Shown here: one piece after another, positions 54,524 through 64,000 of the stretch
Position numbering within the stretch: position 1 is the first letter of the stretch
Layout of the letters: every line of letters begins with the position of its first letter
Assembly (NCBI RefSeq): GCF_008693005.1
Contig: NZ_VXKE01000001.1
Coordinates: 154,838-218,837 of the forward strand
Reading direction: 5' to 3'
Origin: Helicobacter canis
Lineage (GTDB): Bacteria; Campylobacterota; Campylobacteria; Campylobacterales; Helicobacteraceae
Length of the DNA stretch: 64,000 bases
Program-made: the position numbers and the translations under genes
Notes under the pieces: generated by a model
Told to the model about the DNA's origin: nothing
What the model saw: the letters and a program-made list of their open reading frames with translations, nothing else
Database searches by the model: none

Positions 54524-56434
54524 CTATACCTCCTCTTCTTGCTCCTTAATGATGCGCGATGGCATATTGTTTTCCTGCTCATACGCCTCAATGATCTCAC
54601 GCACCTTATCACCATCAATGACTTCTTTATCAAAAAGCTCTTTTACCATAGATTCTATAGCACCATTATATTCTTGCAGGAGCTGTTTCACAGCCTTAAA
54701 ACGCTCATCTAAAGTCTTGCGCACAAATACATCTACATATTCTGCTGTTTTCTCGCTAAACTCCCTAGCATTCCCCATTCCCCCGCCTAAAAATGCGTTG
54801 CGCTGCTTCTCTAGCACCATAAGCCCATTTTCATCAGTCATACCATAGTAGCTAATCATCGCCTTAAGTATATCAGTAGCACGCTCCAAATCATTGCTCG
54901 CTCCAGTAGAAATCTCACCTAAGAAGACATCTTCAGCCGCCCTACCCCCAAGCAGCACATCGACTTCTGCAAGCAACTCGTGCTTTTGCATAAGGTATTT
55001 GTTTTCTTCTGGGGTATTAAGCGTATAGCCAAGTGCTGCCATACCACGCGGGATAATGGAAACTTTATTAACTTTGGAAGCACCTTTTGTCATCTCAGCT
55101 ACTAATGCGTGCCCACTCTCGTGGTAGGCGACAATCTTTTTCTCCTTAGGGGAGATTCTACGAGATTTCTTCTCTAGTCCAGCGATCCCGCGCTCAACTG
55201 CTTCTTTAAGATTTGCTTGGGAGACTTGTTTTTGGTTATTGCGTCCAGCGAGCAATGCCGCTTCATTGATGATATTTGCCAAATCTGCTCCAGCAAGCCC
55301 AGCTGTAAGCTTAGCTATCTCCTCCAAATCCACATCACGCGCTAATTTGACAGATTTAATATGCACCTTAAGAATCTGCACACGCCCATTGAAATCTGGC
55401 TTATCTACAAGCACCTGCCTATCAAATCGCCCCGGACGCAAAAGAGCAGGGTCTAGCACTTCAGGGCGGTTGGTCGCTGCTAGCACGATGACAGGAGCAT
55501 TTTCACTGCCAAAGCCGTCCATCTCTGCTAGAAGCTGATTGAGCGTCTGCTCTCTTTCATCATTGCCGCTAATCATTCCCCCAGCAGCGCGCGACTTCCC
55601 TATAGCATCAATCTCATCGATAAAGATAATGCTAGGGGCTTCCTTTTTCGCCATTTCAAATAAATCACGCACACGACTCGCCCCAAGCCCTACAAACATC
55701 TCTATAAAGCTACTCCCACTCATAGAGAAAAACGGCACATTCGCTTCTCCAGCCACAGCTTTGGCTAGGAGAGTTTTCCCCGTGCCCGGAGGTCCCACAA
55801 GCAGCACGCCTTTGGGGATTTTCGCGCCAACAGCAGCGTAGCGGTCGGGGTATTTGAGAAAATCTACAATTTCTACAACCTCTTCTTTAGCCTCTTCATT
55901 TCCTGCCATATCATCAAACTTCACCTTGGGCTTCTCGGCATTGACAAGCTTCTTGCTACTGCCCATACCAAAGATCCCCCCGCCCATACTCTTTTGCATT
56001 CTGCTTGCTAGAAACATCCACAAGCCCAAAAACACAAAAATAGGCAGCAGCCAGCCAAGTGTCTCTGTGAAGAAATTCGACTCGCTAAAACCGCCATAGC
56101 TGATTTTATGCTCTTCTAGCAGCGGCACAAGTGAAGGATCAGCGACCTTGCGTGCGACATATACGACCTTTGCACCACTTGCATCAATCCCACTTGCTTT
56201 GATAATACTCTGCCCAATGCTGACATTTTGCACTTGCTTGGTTGCAATGAGCTGCTTTAGCTCATAATATTCGATATTCCTACTAGCACCTGCACCAAAG
56301 CCGCCTAAGCTAGAATCTGCACTTGTAAATTTCACTACAAGCATAGCCACAATCGCAAATACCACAAAAAGCAAGATAGGATTTTGCTTCATTGGTGGCT
56401 TTTTATCATTATTTGGATTATCATTTTGCGCCAT
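54524..56434 (-). CDS. ftsH: ATP-dependent zinc metalloprotease FtsH
   Basis: Membrane AAA protease degrading unassembled membrane proteins and regulators. 636 aa. Two N-terminal helices ([35 protein letters not shown]), Walker [16 protein letters not shown], Walker [36 protein letters not shown], zinc site [18 protein letters not shown] precedes the ATG. Order cheY-prmA-ftsH-psd-like-pssA as in H. pylori. Confidence 0.97.
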   Translation of the reverse strand: MAQNDNPNNDKKPPMKQNPILLFVVFAIVAMLVVKFTSADSSLGGFGAGASRNIEYYELKQLIATKQVQNVSIGQSIIKASGIDASGAKVVYVARKVADPSLVPLLEEHKISYGGFSESNFFTETLGWLLPIFVFLGLWMFLASRMQKSMGGGIFGMGSSKKLVNAEKPKVKFDDMAGNEEAKEEVVEIVDFLKYPDRYAAVGAKIPKGVLLVGPPGTGKTLLAKAVAGEANVPFFSMSGSSFIEMFVGLGASRVRDLFEMAKKEAPSIIFIDEIDAIGKSRAAGGMISGNDEREQTLNQLLAEMDGFGSENAPVIVLAATNRPEVLDPALLRPGRFDRQVLVDKPDFNGRVQILKVHIKSVKLARDVDLEEIAKLTAGLAGADLANIINEAALLAGRNNQKQVSQANLKEAVERGIAGLEKKSRRISPKEKKIVAYHESGHALVAEMTKGASKVNKVSIIPRGMAALGYTLNTPEENKYLMQKHELLAEVDVLLGGRAAEDVFLGEISTGASNDLERATDILKAMISYYGMTDENGLMVLEKQRNAFLGGGMGNAREFSEKTAEYVDVFVRKTLDERFKAVKQLLQEYNGAIESMVKELFDKEVIDGDKVREIIEAYEQENNMPSRIIKEQEEEV

Positions 56435-56490
56435 TTCTTCCTCTTTATAACTGCTTAGATCCTTGCATTATAGTATATTTTGCATAATGT

Positions 56491-57534
56491 TTATGTTACC
56501 AATGCAAACTTAAGACTCAGCCACTCATCTCTATGCTCTTTTTGTAAAAGCTGCATATCGCCAAAAATCTCCAAAATCCATTCACATTTTTCTTCAAGAA
56601 TCCCAGAGAGAATCAACACGCCACTAGGCTTTAAGGCAGCAACAAAGTCATTACGCATACACGCAAGCACATCAGCTACAATATTTGCACAAATCACATC
56701 ATAAGAATGGAGCGCGCTGGATTCTAGCAGTATATCTGCCAAAGAGCCCTGCTCAACTTTACGCGCACATACGCCATTTTTTTCAAAGTTCTTGCGTGTT
56801 TCTTCCACAGCCAGCATATCCACATCACACGCATCGACAATGCCACCTTGCTTTGCCATAATAATGCCTAGAATCCCACTCCCACACCCTACATCAAGAC
56901 AATGCTTACTAGCAAGATCCATAGCAGATAGCAATGATATACACATAAAAGTGCTTGCGTGATGTCCAGACCCAAACGCCAAGGCTGGATCAATCACAAT
57001 ATTTTCTCTCCCATTTTTAGGCAAATGCCACGATGGACGGATATAGAATCTACCACACTCTAAAGGAGTAATACCAGCCTGATAGAGTGCGATCCAGTCT
57101 TGGTTAGACTTATGCTCCACTGCATAAGCGAACCCAACCTTGCGCCCGAGTCGCTGCGACACCACACAAGCGAAAGATTCCAGTGCCTGCACAAGCGTCT
57201 TATCACTAAGATTATCGCTCTCATCATCTATCCATACAGACCCCCCACACGCATAATCACGCAAAGGCGTAGAGCTAGGGTCATACAAAGAGCGGATCAC
57301 AAGAGCTTGGCGTGGTAACGCTCGCCGCGGTGCTGCAAGCATAGAGTCTCTATCATCTTGTGAAACATTATAGAATCTAAATGCAGACAAATCAGCCAGT
57401 GTGCTAGTGGCTATCTCTTCAAGTGCCTCACCTGTAATCTGCACGATAAAATCCGCGAAAATCTCACAACAATCCGTTGGGATACATACCATCTCTGCAT
57501 AGGTGTGAGAGTTAGTGCTAGCGTGCTGTGGCAT
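56491..57534 (-). CDS. prmA: Ribosomal protein L11 methyltransferase
   Basis: SAM-dependent trimethylation of L11. Up to 347 aa; ATG 57492 would drop a 14-residue non-conserved start. DPALAFGSGHHASTFMCI, LDVGCGSGILGIIMAKQG (motif I), VICANIVADVLACM and LILSGILEEK match PrmA. Upstream of ftsH, downstream of cheY. Confidence 0.9.
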   Translation of the reverse strand: MPQHASTNSHTYAEMVCIPTDCCEIFADFIVQITGEALEEIATSTLADLSAFRFYNVSQDDRDSMLAAPRRALPRQALVIRSLYDPSSTPLRDYACGGSVWIDDESDNLSDKTLVQALESFACVVSQRLGRKVGFAYAVEHKSNQDWIALYQAGITPLECGRFYIRPSWHLPKNGRENIVIDPALAFGSGHHASTFMCISLLSAMDLASKHCLDVGCGSGILGIIMAKQGGIVDACDVDMLAVEETRKNFEKNGVCARKVEQGSLADILLESSALHSYDVICANIVADVLACMRNDFVAALKPSGVLILSGILEEKCEWILEIFGDMQLLQKEHRDEWLSLKFALVT

Positions 57535-57606
57535 AGGCTTTGAGCTTTAGTAAGGTCCTAGTGAAGCAAATAATGCAAGATAAATCAGCGGATCAAAAGT
57601 GCTGGG

Positions 57607-57981
57607 CTAGTCATTAACCCCAAGCACAACTTCAAGCTTTTCTTTCAAAACTTGCGGCGTAAATGGCTTGACGATATAGTTATTCACACCAGCCTTAAGT
57701 GCGGTTATAACCTCGGACTTCCCGCCCTCAGTGGTTACCATAATGATAGGAATCTCCTTATAGCGGTCATCGGCGCGCACCTTTTTCACCAAATCAAGCC
57801 CATTCATCTCTGGCATATTCCAATCTGTGATTAGCACGCCAATCCCCTCTTTTGTATCCATAATCTCCCACGCTTCCACGCCGTGCTCAGCCTCCAAAAT
57901 ATCTTCATACCCCAAACGCTGCAAAGTGTTTTTAATGATTCTGCGCATAGTCGAACTATCATCAACAACTAACAATTTCAA
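57607..57981 (-). CDS. cheY: Chemotaxis response regulator CheY
   Basis: Single-domain receiver relaying CheA phosphate to the flagellar switch. 124 aa: acidic pair VVDDSS (Asp7/8), phospho-acceptor Asp53 in LITDWNMPEMNG, Thr in VTTEGG and Lys in IVKPFTP. Orthologue of HP1067 by order. Ribosome-binding site AAGGAGTTGC precedes the ATG. Confidence 0.96.
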   Translation of the reverse strand: MKLLVVDDSSTMRRIIKNTLQRLGYEDILEAEHGVEAWEIMDTKEGIGVLITDWNMPEMNGLDLVKKVRADDRYKEIPIIMVTTEGGKSEVITALKAGVNNYIVKPFTPQVLKEKLEVVLGVND

Positions 57982-58075
57982 AGCAACTCCTTATATGGAT
58001 CATCAAGGAATCTCCGCAACCCTAACGCTTGCAAAGACACCACAGAGATAATTCAATGGATAGTAATAATTTGGA

Positions 58076-58081
58076 ATCATA
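58076..58081 (-). promoter_or_regulatory. Extended -10 promoter for cheY
   Basis: TGCTATGATT on the minus strand, 95 nt before the cheY ATG; TATGAT with TGC extension. Confidence 0.45.
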
Positions 58082-58103
58082 GCATAAAACTACAAAATTT
58101 ATC

Positions 58104-58832
58104 TCATTTTCTTTGTGCCTGCATAAAAGCTTCTGGCAAATCGATTCGTTTCTCATACAATGCTTTACCGATAATCACGCCACCTTGCAGACTATGCGCA
58201 ATAAAAGCTTGCGAGAGAGAGGCTATATCTTGTGCGTCTTTAAGCCCTCCACTTGCGATGATGGGCAGCCCACTTGCCCTCCCCATAGCTACGCTAAAAT
58301 CCACATTCACCCCGCTAAGCGCGCCATCTCGCCCAATATCTGTGCAAATAAGTGCTTGCACCCTGCTGCCTTGGTAGAATCTAGCTAGATCCAGCGCATC
58401 TATACTGCTAGATTCTACCCAGCCGTTGATGGCGACTTTGCCATTGATCGCATCAATCCCTACTGCTATGGGATATTTCTCTGCAAGCGACCTAGCAAGC
58501 TCTGGCGAGTTCGCAGCGAGAGAGCCTAAAATTAAGCGATCAATCCCCAAGTCAAGATAGCGTTTAATGCTCTCTTCATCTCTAATCCCCCCGCCCAGCT
58601 GAAGCAAAAGCTTTGTATTTTTACGGATAGATTCTATGGCAGCTAGATTCTCACTTTTACCACTTAATGCCCCATCAAGATCGACTATATGCACCCATTT
58701 TGCCCCATCTTGCTCAAATCCTTTGGCAAACACACACGGATCTCCATAGATCGTGGCACTCCGCATATCGCCCTTATACAATCGCACAGCCTGCCCATTT
58801 TGTAAGTCAATCGCTGGGAAAATCTCCAGCAT
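58104..58832 (-). CDS. hisA: HisA, ProFAR isomerase
   Basis: Amadori isomerisation in histidine synthesis, TIM barrel. ATG 58832 chosen because AGGGGG is 5-6 nt upstream; GTG 58838 is the alternative. IFPAIDLQNGQAVRLYKGD with catalytic Asp, HIVDLDGALSGK, LQLGGGIRDEESI, ALICTDIGRDGALSGVN with second Asp, IASGGLKD. 242 aa. Other his genes are not in the window; absent in H. pylori. Confidence 0.94.
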   Translation of the reverse strand: MLEIFPAIDLQNGQAVRLYKGDMRSATIYGDPCVFAKGFEQDGAKWVHIVDLDGALSGKSENLAAIESIRKNTKLLLQLGGGIRDEESIKRYLDLGIDRLILGSLAANSPELARSLAEKYPIAVGIDAINGKVAINGWVESSSIDALDLARFYQGSRVQALICTDIGRDGALSGVNVDFSVAMGRASGLPIIASGGLKDAQDIASLSQAFIAHSLQGGVIIGKALYEKRIDLPEAFMQAQRK

Positions 58833-58924
58833 AAGCACCCCCTTAGTAGATTGGATAGTTTTACAAATTATAGTCTTTATATTACAATTCTTGCCTTATT
58901 TCATTAGCATCTCTAGGAGTTCCT

Positions 58925-60625
58925 ATGCAGAATCTGCTCAAGTGCTTTGAGTATCTCAAATCTTACCATATCGATATGCTTGATGCCATAGCAGTGATGA
59001 TGGAGCTATTTTTCTTGCAATCTAAGCAGCCAGAGCGACTTGAGCAAATACTAAAGCTTCAAAAGCCCAAAGCCTATGAGGCACTAACACAGGAGCTACG
59101 AGCACTCATTGAGCCAGAGCTGCTTATAGAGCCAAGCCCTAAAATCAATCCGCACAAGATTCTAAAGCTCCTTGCTACTGCCAAGCTATCGCACAGCACC
59201 ATAGAGCAGTTTCTCCATATCATCACGCAGAAAAAAACAGCCAACAAGCTCTACTTCTACTCCACACCCTATGAGATCAATCAGCTCTTGGTAGGGATTT
59301 TGGATATGCAAGTAGGAGAGAGCATTTACAACCCTTGCTATGGTATGGGGAGCGTGTTTCTAAGTCTTGCATACATTGCAGAGTCTATCACGCTCTATGG
59401 TGAAGAGCTTGATCCTAAGCTCTCGCTTATTGCACGCATTGTCGCCAAGCTAAGTGCGCTAGAATCTAGCCAGCTCTATGTCAATGACATCTTAGCACAC
59501 CCAATTTTCACGCAAGATTCTGGCTACAAAAAGTTTGACAAAATCCTATGCAACCCTCCCTTAAACGCCCACCTAGGCACAGAGCTACTTAAAGATGATG
59601 AGCGATTTAGCACTGCTGGCAGTTTGATTAAAACTTACCCCGAGCTAGTATTTTTACTCCACTCACTCGCGCACCTTGGGAAAAAGGGCGTATTTATCGT
59701 GCGCAATCAAACCTTGATGAAATCTTCCCTAGAAAAACGACTGCGCGATAAATTATGCGAAGATGAGATGATAGAAGCCATCATCGAGCTGCCTAAAAAC
59801 ATCTTCCCCCACCAAAGCCACGATTTTTCCCTGCTTGTAATCTCGCACAACAACAAGCAGATTCTACATATTGATGCAAGTAGTGAGCATTTCTACACCA
59901 AAGATGGCAAGTATAATCGCCTAATCAATATCCAAGAGATCCTGCATCTCTACCACACCAAATCCCAAAGCCCCTACTCAAGCCTAACGCCAATTATCTC
60001 CATAAACCCCCAAGATTTACGCGCACACAGCTATGTCAAAGAGCGCGCCACCCCGGCAAAATCCACAGCCCGCACACTTAGAGATCTTGGCATAGAAATC
60101 TTCCGCGGGCAGAGAACCTATGGCACGCAAAAAGATGAGGCGATAGAGTTTTTTGACATAGGGATTGCTGATTTTGCACCTTGTGGCTACACAGAGAGCT
60201 TTCAAACCAAAAAACAGCGCGGCAATAAGGATAAAATCAACAAATACCAAGTGCGCTCCTATGATATTTTGCTCTCACTTCGTGGCATTAGCCCAAAACT
60301 TACAATCCTAGGAAAAATCACGCATAAAAGTGTCGTCAATGCTGGGATCATCGTGCTACGCGCTCCTAGCAAAGCCATAGCGCAAGGCTTATATTGCTAC
60401 TTGTTTTCACAGCAAGGGGAGCAAGCCCTAGCACATTTGTATAAAACAGGTGCTGATGGCACGATCCATACACAAAATCTAGCCAGCCTACTTATCCCAA
60501 GCACTTATGCACACAATGCCCAAGCCACCCTGCAAGAGCTTAATGCCCTGCGCGACCAGCTCCAAGTAATCCACTCCACAATCCACTCCATCAAAGCACG
60601 CCCTTATGACCCAGCAAACCAATAA
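58925..60625 (+). CDS. Solitary type I-like DNA adenine methyltransferase with fused specificity domain
   Basis: A 566-aa protein with AGGAGTTCCT before the ATG. Residues about 115-330 form an N6-methyltransferase domain of HsdM type: [31 protein letters not shown] (SAM motif I, normally DPxxGxG) and [12 protein letters not shown] (motif IV, normally NPPY/F). Residues about 360-566 look like one HsdS target-recognition module ([48 protein letters not shown]). No restriction subunit is adjacent. NPPL is an unusual catalytic tetrapeptide, so activity is uncertain. It overlaps the acyltransferase gene by 20 nt. Confidence 0.75.
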   Translation: MQNLLKCFEYLKSYHIDMLDAIAVMMELFFLQSKQPERLEQILKLQKPKAYEALTQELRALIEPELLIEPSPKINPHKILKLLATAKLSHSTIEQFLHIITQKKTANKLYFYSTPYEINQLLVGILDMQVGESIYNPCYGMGSVFLSLAYIAESITLYGEELDPKLSLIARIVAKLSALESSQLYVNDILAHPIFTQDSGYKKFDKILCNPPLNAHLGTELLKDDERFSTAGSLIKTYPELVFLLHSLAHLGKKGVFIVRNQTLMKSSLEKRLRDKLCEDEMIEAIIELPKNIFPHQSHDFSLLVISHNNKQILHIDASSEHFYTKDGKYNRLINIQEILHLYHTKSQSPYSSLTPIISINPQDLRAHSYVKERATPAKSTARTLRDLGIEIFRGQRTYGTQKDEAIEFFDIGIADFAPCGYTESFQTKKQRGNKDKINKYQVRSYDILLSLRGISPKLTILGKITHKSVVNAGIIVLRAPSKAIAQGLYCYLFSQQGEQALAHLYKTGADGTIHTQNLASLLIPSTYAHNAQATLQELNALRDQLQVIHSTIHSIKARPYDPANQ

Positions 60626-61094
60626 GCAAGATCTAACCATCAAGCACTCTTGTATCCGCGACATCACGCACGGCAAGAATCTCTGCGTGATCGAGCCTGT
60701 GAATCTCTATGAATGCACCTTTGGTGATAATGTCTTCATCGGTCCATTTGTCGAAGTCCAAAGCGATGTGTCCATAGGTAGCCATTGTAGAATCCAAAGC
60801 CACAGCTTCATCTGCTCACTCACACACATTGATGATCACTGCTTCATAGGACACGGAGTAATGTTTATCAACGATACTTTTGCTAATGGCGCACCAGCAA
60901 AGCATAAAAGCCAGTGGAAAGGCGCACGCATAGGTAAAAATGTCAGCATAGGGAGCAATGCAACGATTCTACCCGTTAGCATCTGTGATAATGTCGTAAT
61001 TGGCGCAGGAGCAGTTGTGGCAAAAGATATTACAGAGTCTGGATTCTATATAGGCAATCCCGCAAGAAAGCTGCGCGATCTCCCACAAGCCTAG
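60606..61094 (+). CDS. Hexapeptide-repeat acyltransferase
   Basis: A 162-aa left-handed beta-helix protein of the WlbB/WbpD/NeuD type N- or O-acetyltransferases acting on nucleotide sugars. Isoleucine-patch repeats: [28 protein letters not shown] (in parts), [56 protein letters not shown] is the usual end. The catalytic His is probably in [12 protein letters not shown] overlaps the methyltransferase end. Sugar substrate unknown. Confidence 0.85.
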   Translation: MTQQTNKQDLTIKHSCIRDITHGKNLCVIEPVNLYECTFGDNVFIGPFVEVQSDVSIGSHCRIQSHSFICSLTHIDDHCFIGHGVMFINDTFANGAPAKHKSQWKGARIGKNVSIGSNATILPVSICDNVVIGAGAVVAKDITESGFYIGNPARKLRDLPQA

Positions 61095-61117
61095 AATCTA
61101 GCCCAAGAGTCCAAATG

Positions 61118-61139
61118 CTAGAATCTAGCTAGATTCTAG
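61118..61139. repeat. Perfect 22-bp palindrome of two motif copies
   Basis: CTAGAATCTAG (61118-61128) directly followed by its reverse complement CTAGATTCTAG (61129-61139), in the convergent gap between the acyltransferase and the outer-membrane protein. Two more copies flank it (61091-61101; about 61149-61156). No T tract. Confidence 0.7.
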
Positions 61140-61160
61140 GTCTAGACAGAATCTAAAGGG

Positions 61161-61835
61161 CTAAAATTTAAACCCATACTCCAGCGACACTATCCCAGCA
61201 GGGCTAAAGTGCGATGCCCTGCGCGCTGGCAAGAAGCGATAGATAAGGTTAATGCGACTATGTTTGCCTACCATTGCTGTCAATCCCGCTTGCATAAAGA
61301 CCTCTCCAGCCTTTTTCATTTTACTCCAGCGGTTATAGTCCTTTTGGTCATAGTAGAGATAGGCATCAGCTCCAATCCCCAAAATCCCCCCTAAAAAGAC
61401 ACTATGCTCCTTAGAAACAGGAAACTCCGCGATTGCATCAATCCCTAAAGAAAGCATAGTAAGCATACCAGAATGCTTGCCAAACCCCATATCAAAGCCA
61501 AAAAATCCGCGCACGCCTATATAGCGATTAAAAAAACTCATCGTGCCTGCGCGTATCCCAAATGACGGAATAGGGATAAGATTATCATACGGGCTAGCAA
61601 TGTTGTTGCTGATACTAATGCCCCCATCACCTTTAGCACTACTAAGCAAGCTCACGCCCACGCCTAGCCCTATGTATTTCCCGCTTTTTTGGCGGCTTAT
61701 GGCGGTGCGCTCCGTTACTGCCTGACAGAGATCATCGCAAGCTACTTGGCTAGATGGTGGCTCGCTCGCTGCAAATGCCCGCACAATGCTAACAAATAAA
61801 AATACTATGCCAAATATGCCTTGATAAGCGCGCAT
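61161..61835 (-). CDS. Outer-membrane beta-barrel protein
   Basis: A 224-aa protein with signal peptide (MRAYQGIFGIVFLFVSIVRAFA) and C-terminal aromatic GIVSLEYGFKF, the sorting signal of outer-membrane barrels. Alternating strands (GKYIGLGVGVSLLSS, FFNRYIGVRGFFGFDMGFG, IDAIAEFPV, ILGIGADAYLYYD, LIYRFLPARR) suggest eight strands, like Helicobacter small OMPs. AAAGGCAG precedes the ATG. Function unknown. Confidence 0.75.
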   Translation of the reverse strand: MRAYQGIFGIVFLFVSIVRAFAASEPPSSQVACDDLCQAVTERTAISRQKSGKYIGLGVGVSLLSSAKGDGGISISNNIASPYDNLIPIPSFGIRAGTMSFFNRYIGVRGFFGFDMGFGKHSGMLTMLSLGIDAIAEFPVSKEHSVFLGGILGIGADAYLYYDQKDYNRWSKMKKAGEVFMQAGLTAMVGKHSRINLIYRFLPARRASHFSPAGIVSLEYGFKF

Positions 61836-61899
61836 TATTGAAGCTGCCTTTTAGGTGTAGTGGAAAGCAGATTCTAGCACAAGATGACTTAAGCGCAAG

Positions 61900-63006
61900 C
61901 TACTTGGCTAACATAGTGGTAAATGGCACAACATCATAATCGCGGATATTTTGCTCCATTTGCCAAAGGTAGCTAGAGACATTGGCTTTGTCGATAATAT
62001 GCGTGCGCTCTCTCAAGGCTTGGATAAAGATTCTATTCATATCGATATTATAGTGCTCTGGGTCCATATAGTTTGCAATTTGTGTAGTGTAGCTTAAATC
62101 ATCAAAGCCATACATACTAGCATTTGGCAGCTCGGCAATCTCTTGGGTGAGATAGGTGATAGACTCTTGCCATTTAGCGAGCTTATCGCTCCCGTGTATC
62201 CGCCAATGTAAGCGCGAGTATGGGGGGATAATGAGAGAGAAATGCGTATTTGGGTGCTCCTTAATGAAGGACAAAAGGTAAGTTTGTAGATAGATTCTAG
62301 TGGCTCTTGTATCAGTGCTAGAAGTATTATCAAGCTTAGTAAAAGGTGCGTGATCAAAGCTCCTTAGACTCTCCATCATCGATTGTACCCTATCATTTTC
62401 GTGTGCTATCCAATTATCAAACCCGCCAAAGAGATCTGTCACCCCACTTTCATCGACCAACGCCCACGGCAGAAGCATATTAAGATCCTTTACCCCTGTG
62501 CAGATTTTCGCGCTAGAGAAGCTAAGCGCACAGAGAAGAAACTTATTATTCATATAGATCTTTATATCATTGTATGGATTTTCATCATAGAGATAGTCAA
62601 AGGAGTCTGTCTTGCTAGGACTTGGTGATATGAGAGAAAAATCATCTAAAGAATACACAATATGCTTTGGCTGCTTATGTTCTAGCAAATAGCGCAAAAT
62701 CACCGCCCTTGTGTCAAATGAGCTTCCTGCCATAGAGATATTTACCCACGCTCCATCTAGATTCTGCTCCATCTCGCTTGCTAGGATATTTTGCAGCATA
62801 CACGAGCCTAGAATATAGTGTGTGAAGTCATAATGCGTGATAATGCCCTTATTCTGCACTCTCGTATCATCAGTGAAAGCATTTTCACGGAAGTATGGCT
62901 TATGATAGAGCTGCAAAGGATCATAGATATAAAGCAGCCCCACAATCACCACACCACACGCCACCGCCTGCGCAATCACCCATAGCACAAATGATCTATG
63001 CGACAT
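61900..63006 (-). CDS. AlgJ/DltD-like SGNH-type partner of an MBOAT acyltransferase
   Basis: ATG 63006 with AGGAG 5 nt upstream is preferred over GTG 63009. 368 aa: an N-terminal signal anchor (FVLWVIAQAVACGVVIVGLLYIY), then a periplasmic domain with YILGSCMLQNILASEM, in the place of the GSS/GSN Ser-block, and HFSLIIPPYSRLHW and NYMDPEHYNIDMN, the distal Asp-x2-His pair of SGNH folds. The nucleophile Ser sits in ILGSCML. Directly downstream (8 nt) of an MBOAT gene, as in alginate-, cellulose- or teichoic-acyl modification systems. Target glycan unknown. Confidence 0.75.
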   Translation of the reverse strand: MSHRSFVLWVIAQAVACGVVIVGLLYIYDPLQLYHKPYFRENAFTDDTRVQNKGIITHYDFTHYILGSCMLQNILASEMEQNLDGAWVNISMAGSSFDTRAVILRYLLEHKQPKHIVYSLDDFSLISPSPSKTDSFDYLYDENPYNDIKIYMNNKFLLCALSFSSAKICTGVKDLNMLLPWALVDESGVTDLFGGFDNWIAHENDRVQSMMESLRSFDHAPFTKLDNTSSTDTRATRIYLQTYLLSFIKEHPNTHFSLIIPPYSRLHWRIHGSDKLAKWQESITYLTQEIAELPNASMYGFDDLSYTTQIANYMDPEHYNIDMNRIFIQALRERTHIIDKANVSSYLWQMEQNIRDYDVVPFTTMLAK

Positions 63007-63014
63007 CACAACTC

Positions 63015-64000
63015 CTAGAAATTAAAGTATAAAAACGCACTATAATCATTGCCACCGATATAGCACAGAGAAATGCTCAGTAAAATGGCGCAGAAAGTGG
63101 CGTTATAGACTCTTAGTCGCAAGTTGCTAACAATTTCACAGCTATTGCGTAAAAATAGCGTGATCACAAAGCCAGCGACTAAGAAAATCACCATAAAAAT
63201 AGAGCTCTCAAACTTCACTACATTTGCGATCCACATCACACCAAACTCCACCCCCCACTCGCTTAAAGCCCCAAGCTTAGACTCTAGGCTCTTTGGCAGC
63301 ACTAAAGAGCCAAAAAACATACCCTGTAATAAATTCACCGCGCCTTGTATATTTTCTGCCCTAAAAAACACCCAAGCGATATTGATAAAATTAAATGTAA
63401 GAATCCAGCAAAGCAGGATATAGATTCTAGTTTGCATAAATCGCACATAGAGACTTGCAGAATCTAGCTTTTTATATAAAAGCATATAAATTCTATGCAC
63501 CACCATTGCCACCCCGTGCAAACTCCCCCATATCACAAAGCCCCACCCAGCTCCGTGCCATACTCCGCTTAAAAATGCGACTATAAAAAGATTTCTTAAA
63601 GTAAGCAGGTTGTTCAAAGCCACATAGAATCTACTTTGTCTATAGGCTAGATTTTGATTGCCCCCTAATGGGATATAAAGATACTCTTTTAAAAATCTCC
63701 CTAAAGTGATATGCCAATTTCTCCAAAATGCAGCAATATTCAATGCCTTATAAGGTGAGCTAAAATTGATAGGTAAAACAATGCCAAATAACAACCCCAA
63801 CCCTATTGCCATATCACAATATCCGCTAAAATCAAAATAGAGCTGAAAGGTATAGCTTAAGCTTGTTGCCCAAGATTCTAAGCAATTTAAAATAGCTCCA
63901 TTTTCTACTGCACTAAATCCAGCATTCGCCCATTTAGCAAAGCTATCGGCGATTACTACTTTTTTAAATAAGCCTATGGAGAAGATGAATAAGCCTTTAG
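63015..64000 (-). CDS. MBOAT membrane-bound O-acyltransferase (AlgI-like), C-terminal part
   Basis: The frame is open to the right window edge; the visible 328 codons lack the N-terminus. Reading inwards from the edge: KGLFIFSIGLFKKVVIADSFA, SLSYTFQLYFDFSGYCDMAIG, AFWRNWHITLGRFLKEYLYIPLGGN, and SGVWHGAGWGFVIWGSLHG with the catalytic His. These are the AlgI/DltB-type MBOAT blocks. Transfers acetyl groups across the inner membrane to a periplasmic partner, here probably the AlgJ-like protein encoded next. Confidence 0.92.
   Translation of the reverse strand, partial: KGLFIFSIGLFKKVVIADSFAKWANAGFSAVENGAILNCLESWATSLSYTFQLYFDFSGYCDMAIGLGLLFGIVLPINFSSPYKALNIAAFWRNWHITLGRFLKEYLYIPLGGNQNLAYRQSRFYVALNNLLTLRNLFIVAFLSGVWHGAGWGFVIWGSLHGVAMVVHRIYMLLYKKLDSASLYVRFMQTRIYILLCWILTFNFINIAWVFFRAENIQGAVNLLQGMFFGSLVLPKSLESKLGALSEWGVEFGVMWIANVVKFESSIFMVIFLVAGFVITLFLRNSCEIVSNLRLRVYNATFCAILLSISLCYIGGNDYSAFLYFNF

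Overview
The window reads as chromosomal DNA of a Helicobacter, most likely an enterohepatic, non-pylori species. Several gene blocks match H. pylori gene order as I remember it: nusB-ribH-kdsA-carbonic anhydrase; ccoNOQP followed by DUF4006, TPM and FixH-type genes; dnaB-comEC; agmatine deiminase-hypF; glyQ-NIF3-zinc-ribbon-waaA-pseudouridine synthase-lgt; ffh-rpsP-khpA-rimM-trmD-rplS; and cheY-prmA-ftsH-psd-like-pssA. leuA and hisA point away from H. pylori, which lacks these pathways. There is no rRNA, CRISPR array, prophage or insertion sequence. One tRNA is present.

Layout. 0-2 kb: end of a glycosyltransferase, bioD, rplM-rpsI. 2.2-4.4 kb: a GmrSD-type defence gene behind a 14-T tract. 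4.5-7.8 kb: pyrH and a large Sel1-repeat exported protein. 7.9-14.3 kb: tRNA-Leu, then a leftward cbb3 oxidase operon that runs on into small membrane proteins and three pseudopilin-like genes. 14.3-19.4 kb: priA with two coiled-coil genes, uvrB, and a small membrane protein behind a 20-A tract. 19.5-27.9 kb: nusB-ribH-kdsA-carbonic anhydrase block, PDZ protein, atypical receiver protein, ispA-surE, lipoprotein. 28-30.8 kb: comEC-dnaB. 30.9-51.5 kb: about 20 kb entirely on the plus strand, covering hydrogenase maturation, peptidase, TerB-like, envelope genes (waaA, lgt), a possible regulatory pair, a fused SMR transporter, and the ffh to rplS translation block. 51.5-58.9 kb, minus strand: leuA, phospholipid genes, ftsH, prmA, cheY, hisA. 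58.9-61.1 kb: a solitary type I-like DNA methyltransferase with a hexapeptide acyltransferase. 61.1-64 kb: an outer-membrane barrel and an AlgJ/MBOAT O-acetylation pair cut by the window edge.

The most striking feature is not a gene. The octamer AGAATC(T/C)A, in its commonest form the odd palindrome CTAGANTCTAG built around GANTC, occurs by my hand scan about 130 times on the two strands, roughly once per 0.5 kb, against about four expected for random sequence. It is found inside genes and, as inverted pairs, in the gaps between convergent genes. It is absent from about 5 kb over the cbb3 operon and most of priA. This resembles the behaviour of DNA uptake sequences in Neisseria and Haemophilus. 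The same window carries comEC and pseudopilin-like genes, so an uptake-signal or GANTC-methylation role is worth testing.

No gene-free stretch exceeds 300 bases. The longest are 1967-2264 (upstream of both rplM and the GmrSD gene, holding two motif copies and the T tract) and 4344-4570 (convergent gap with a perfect hairpin).
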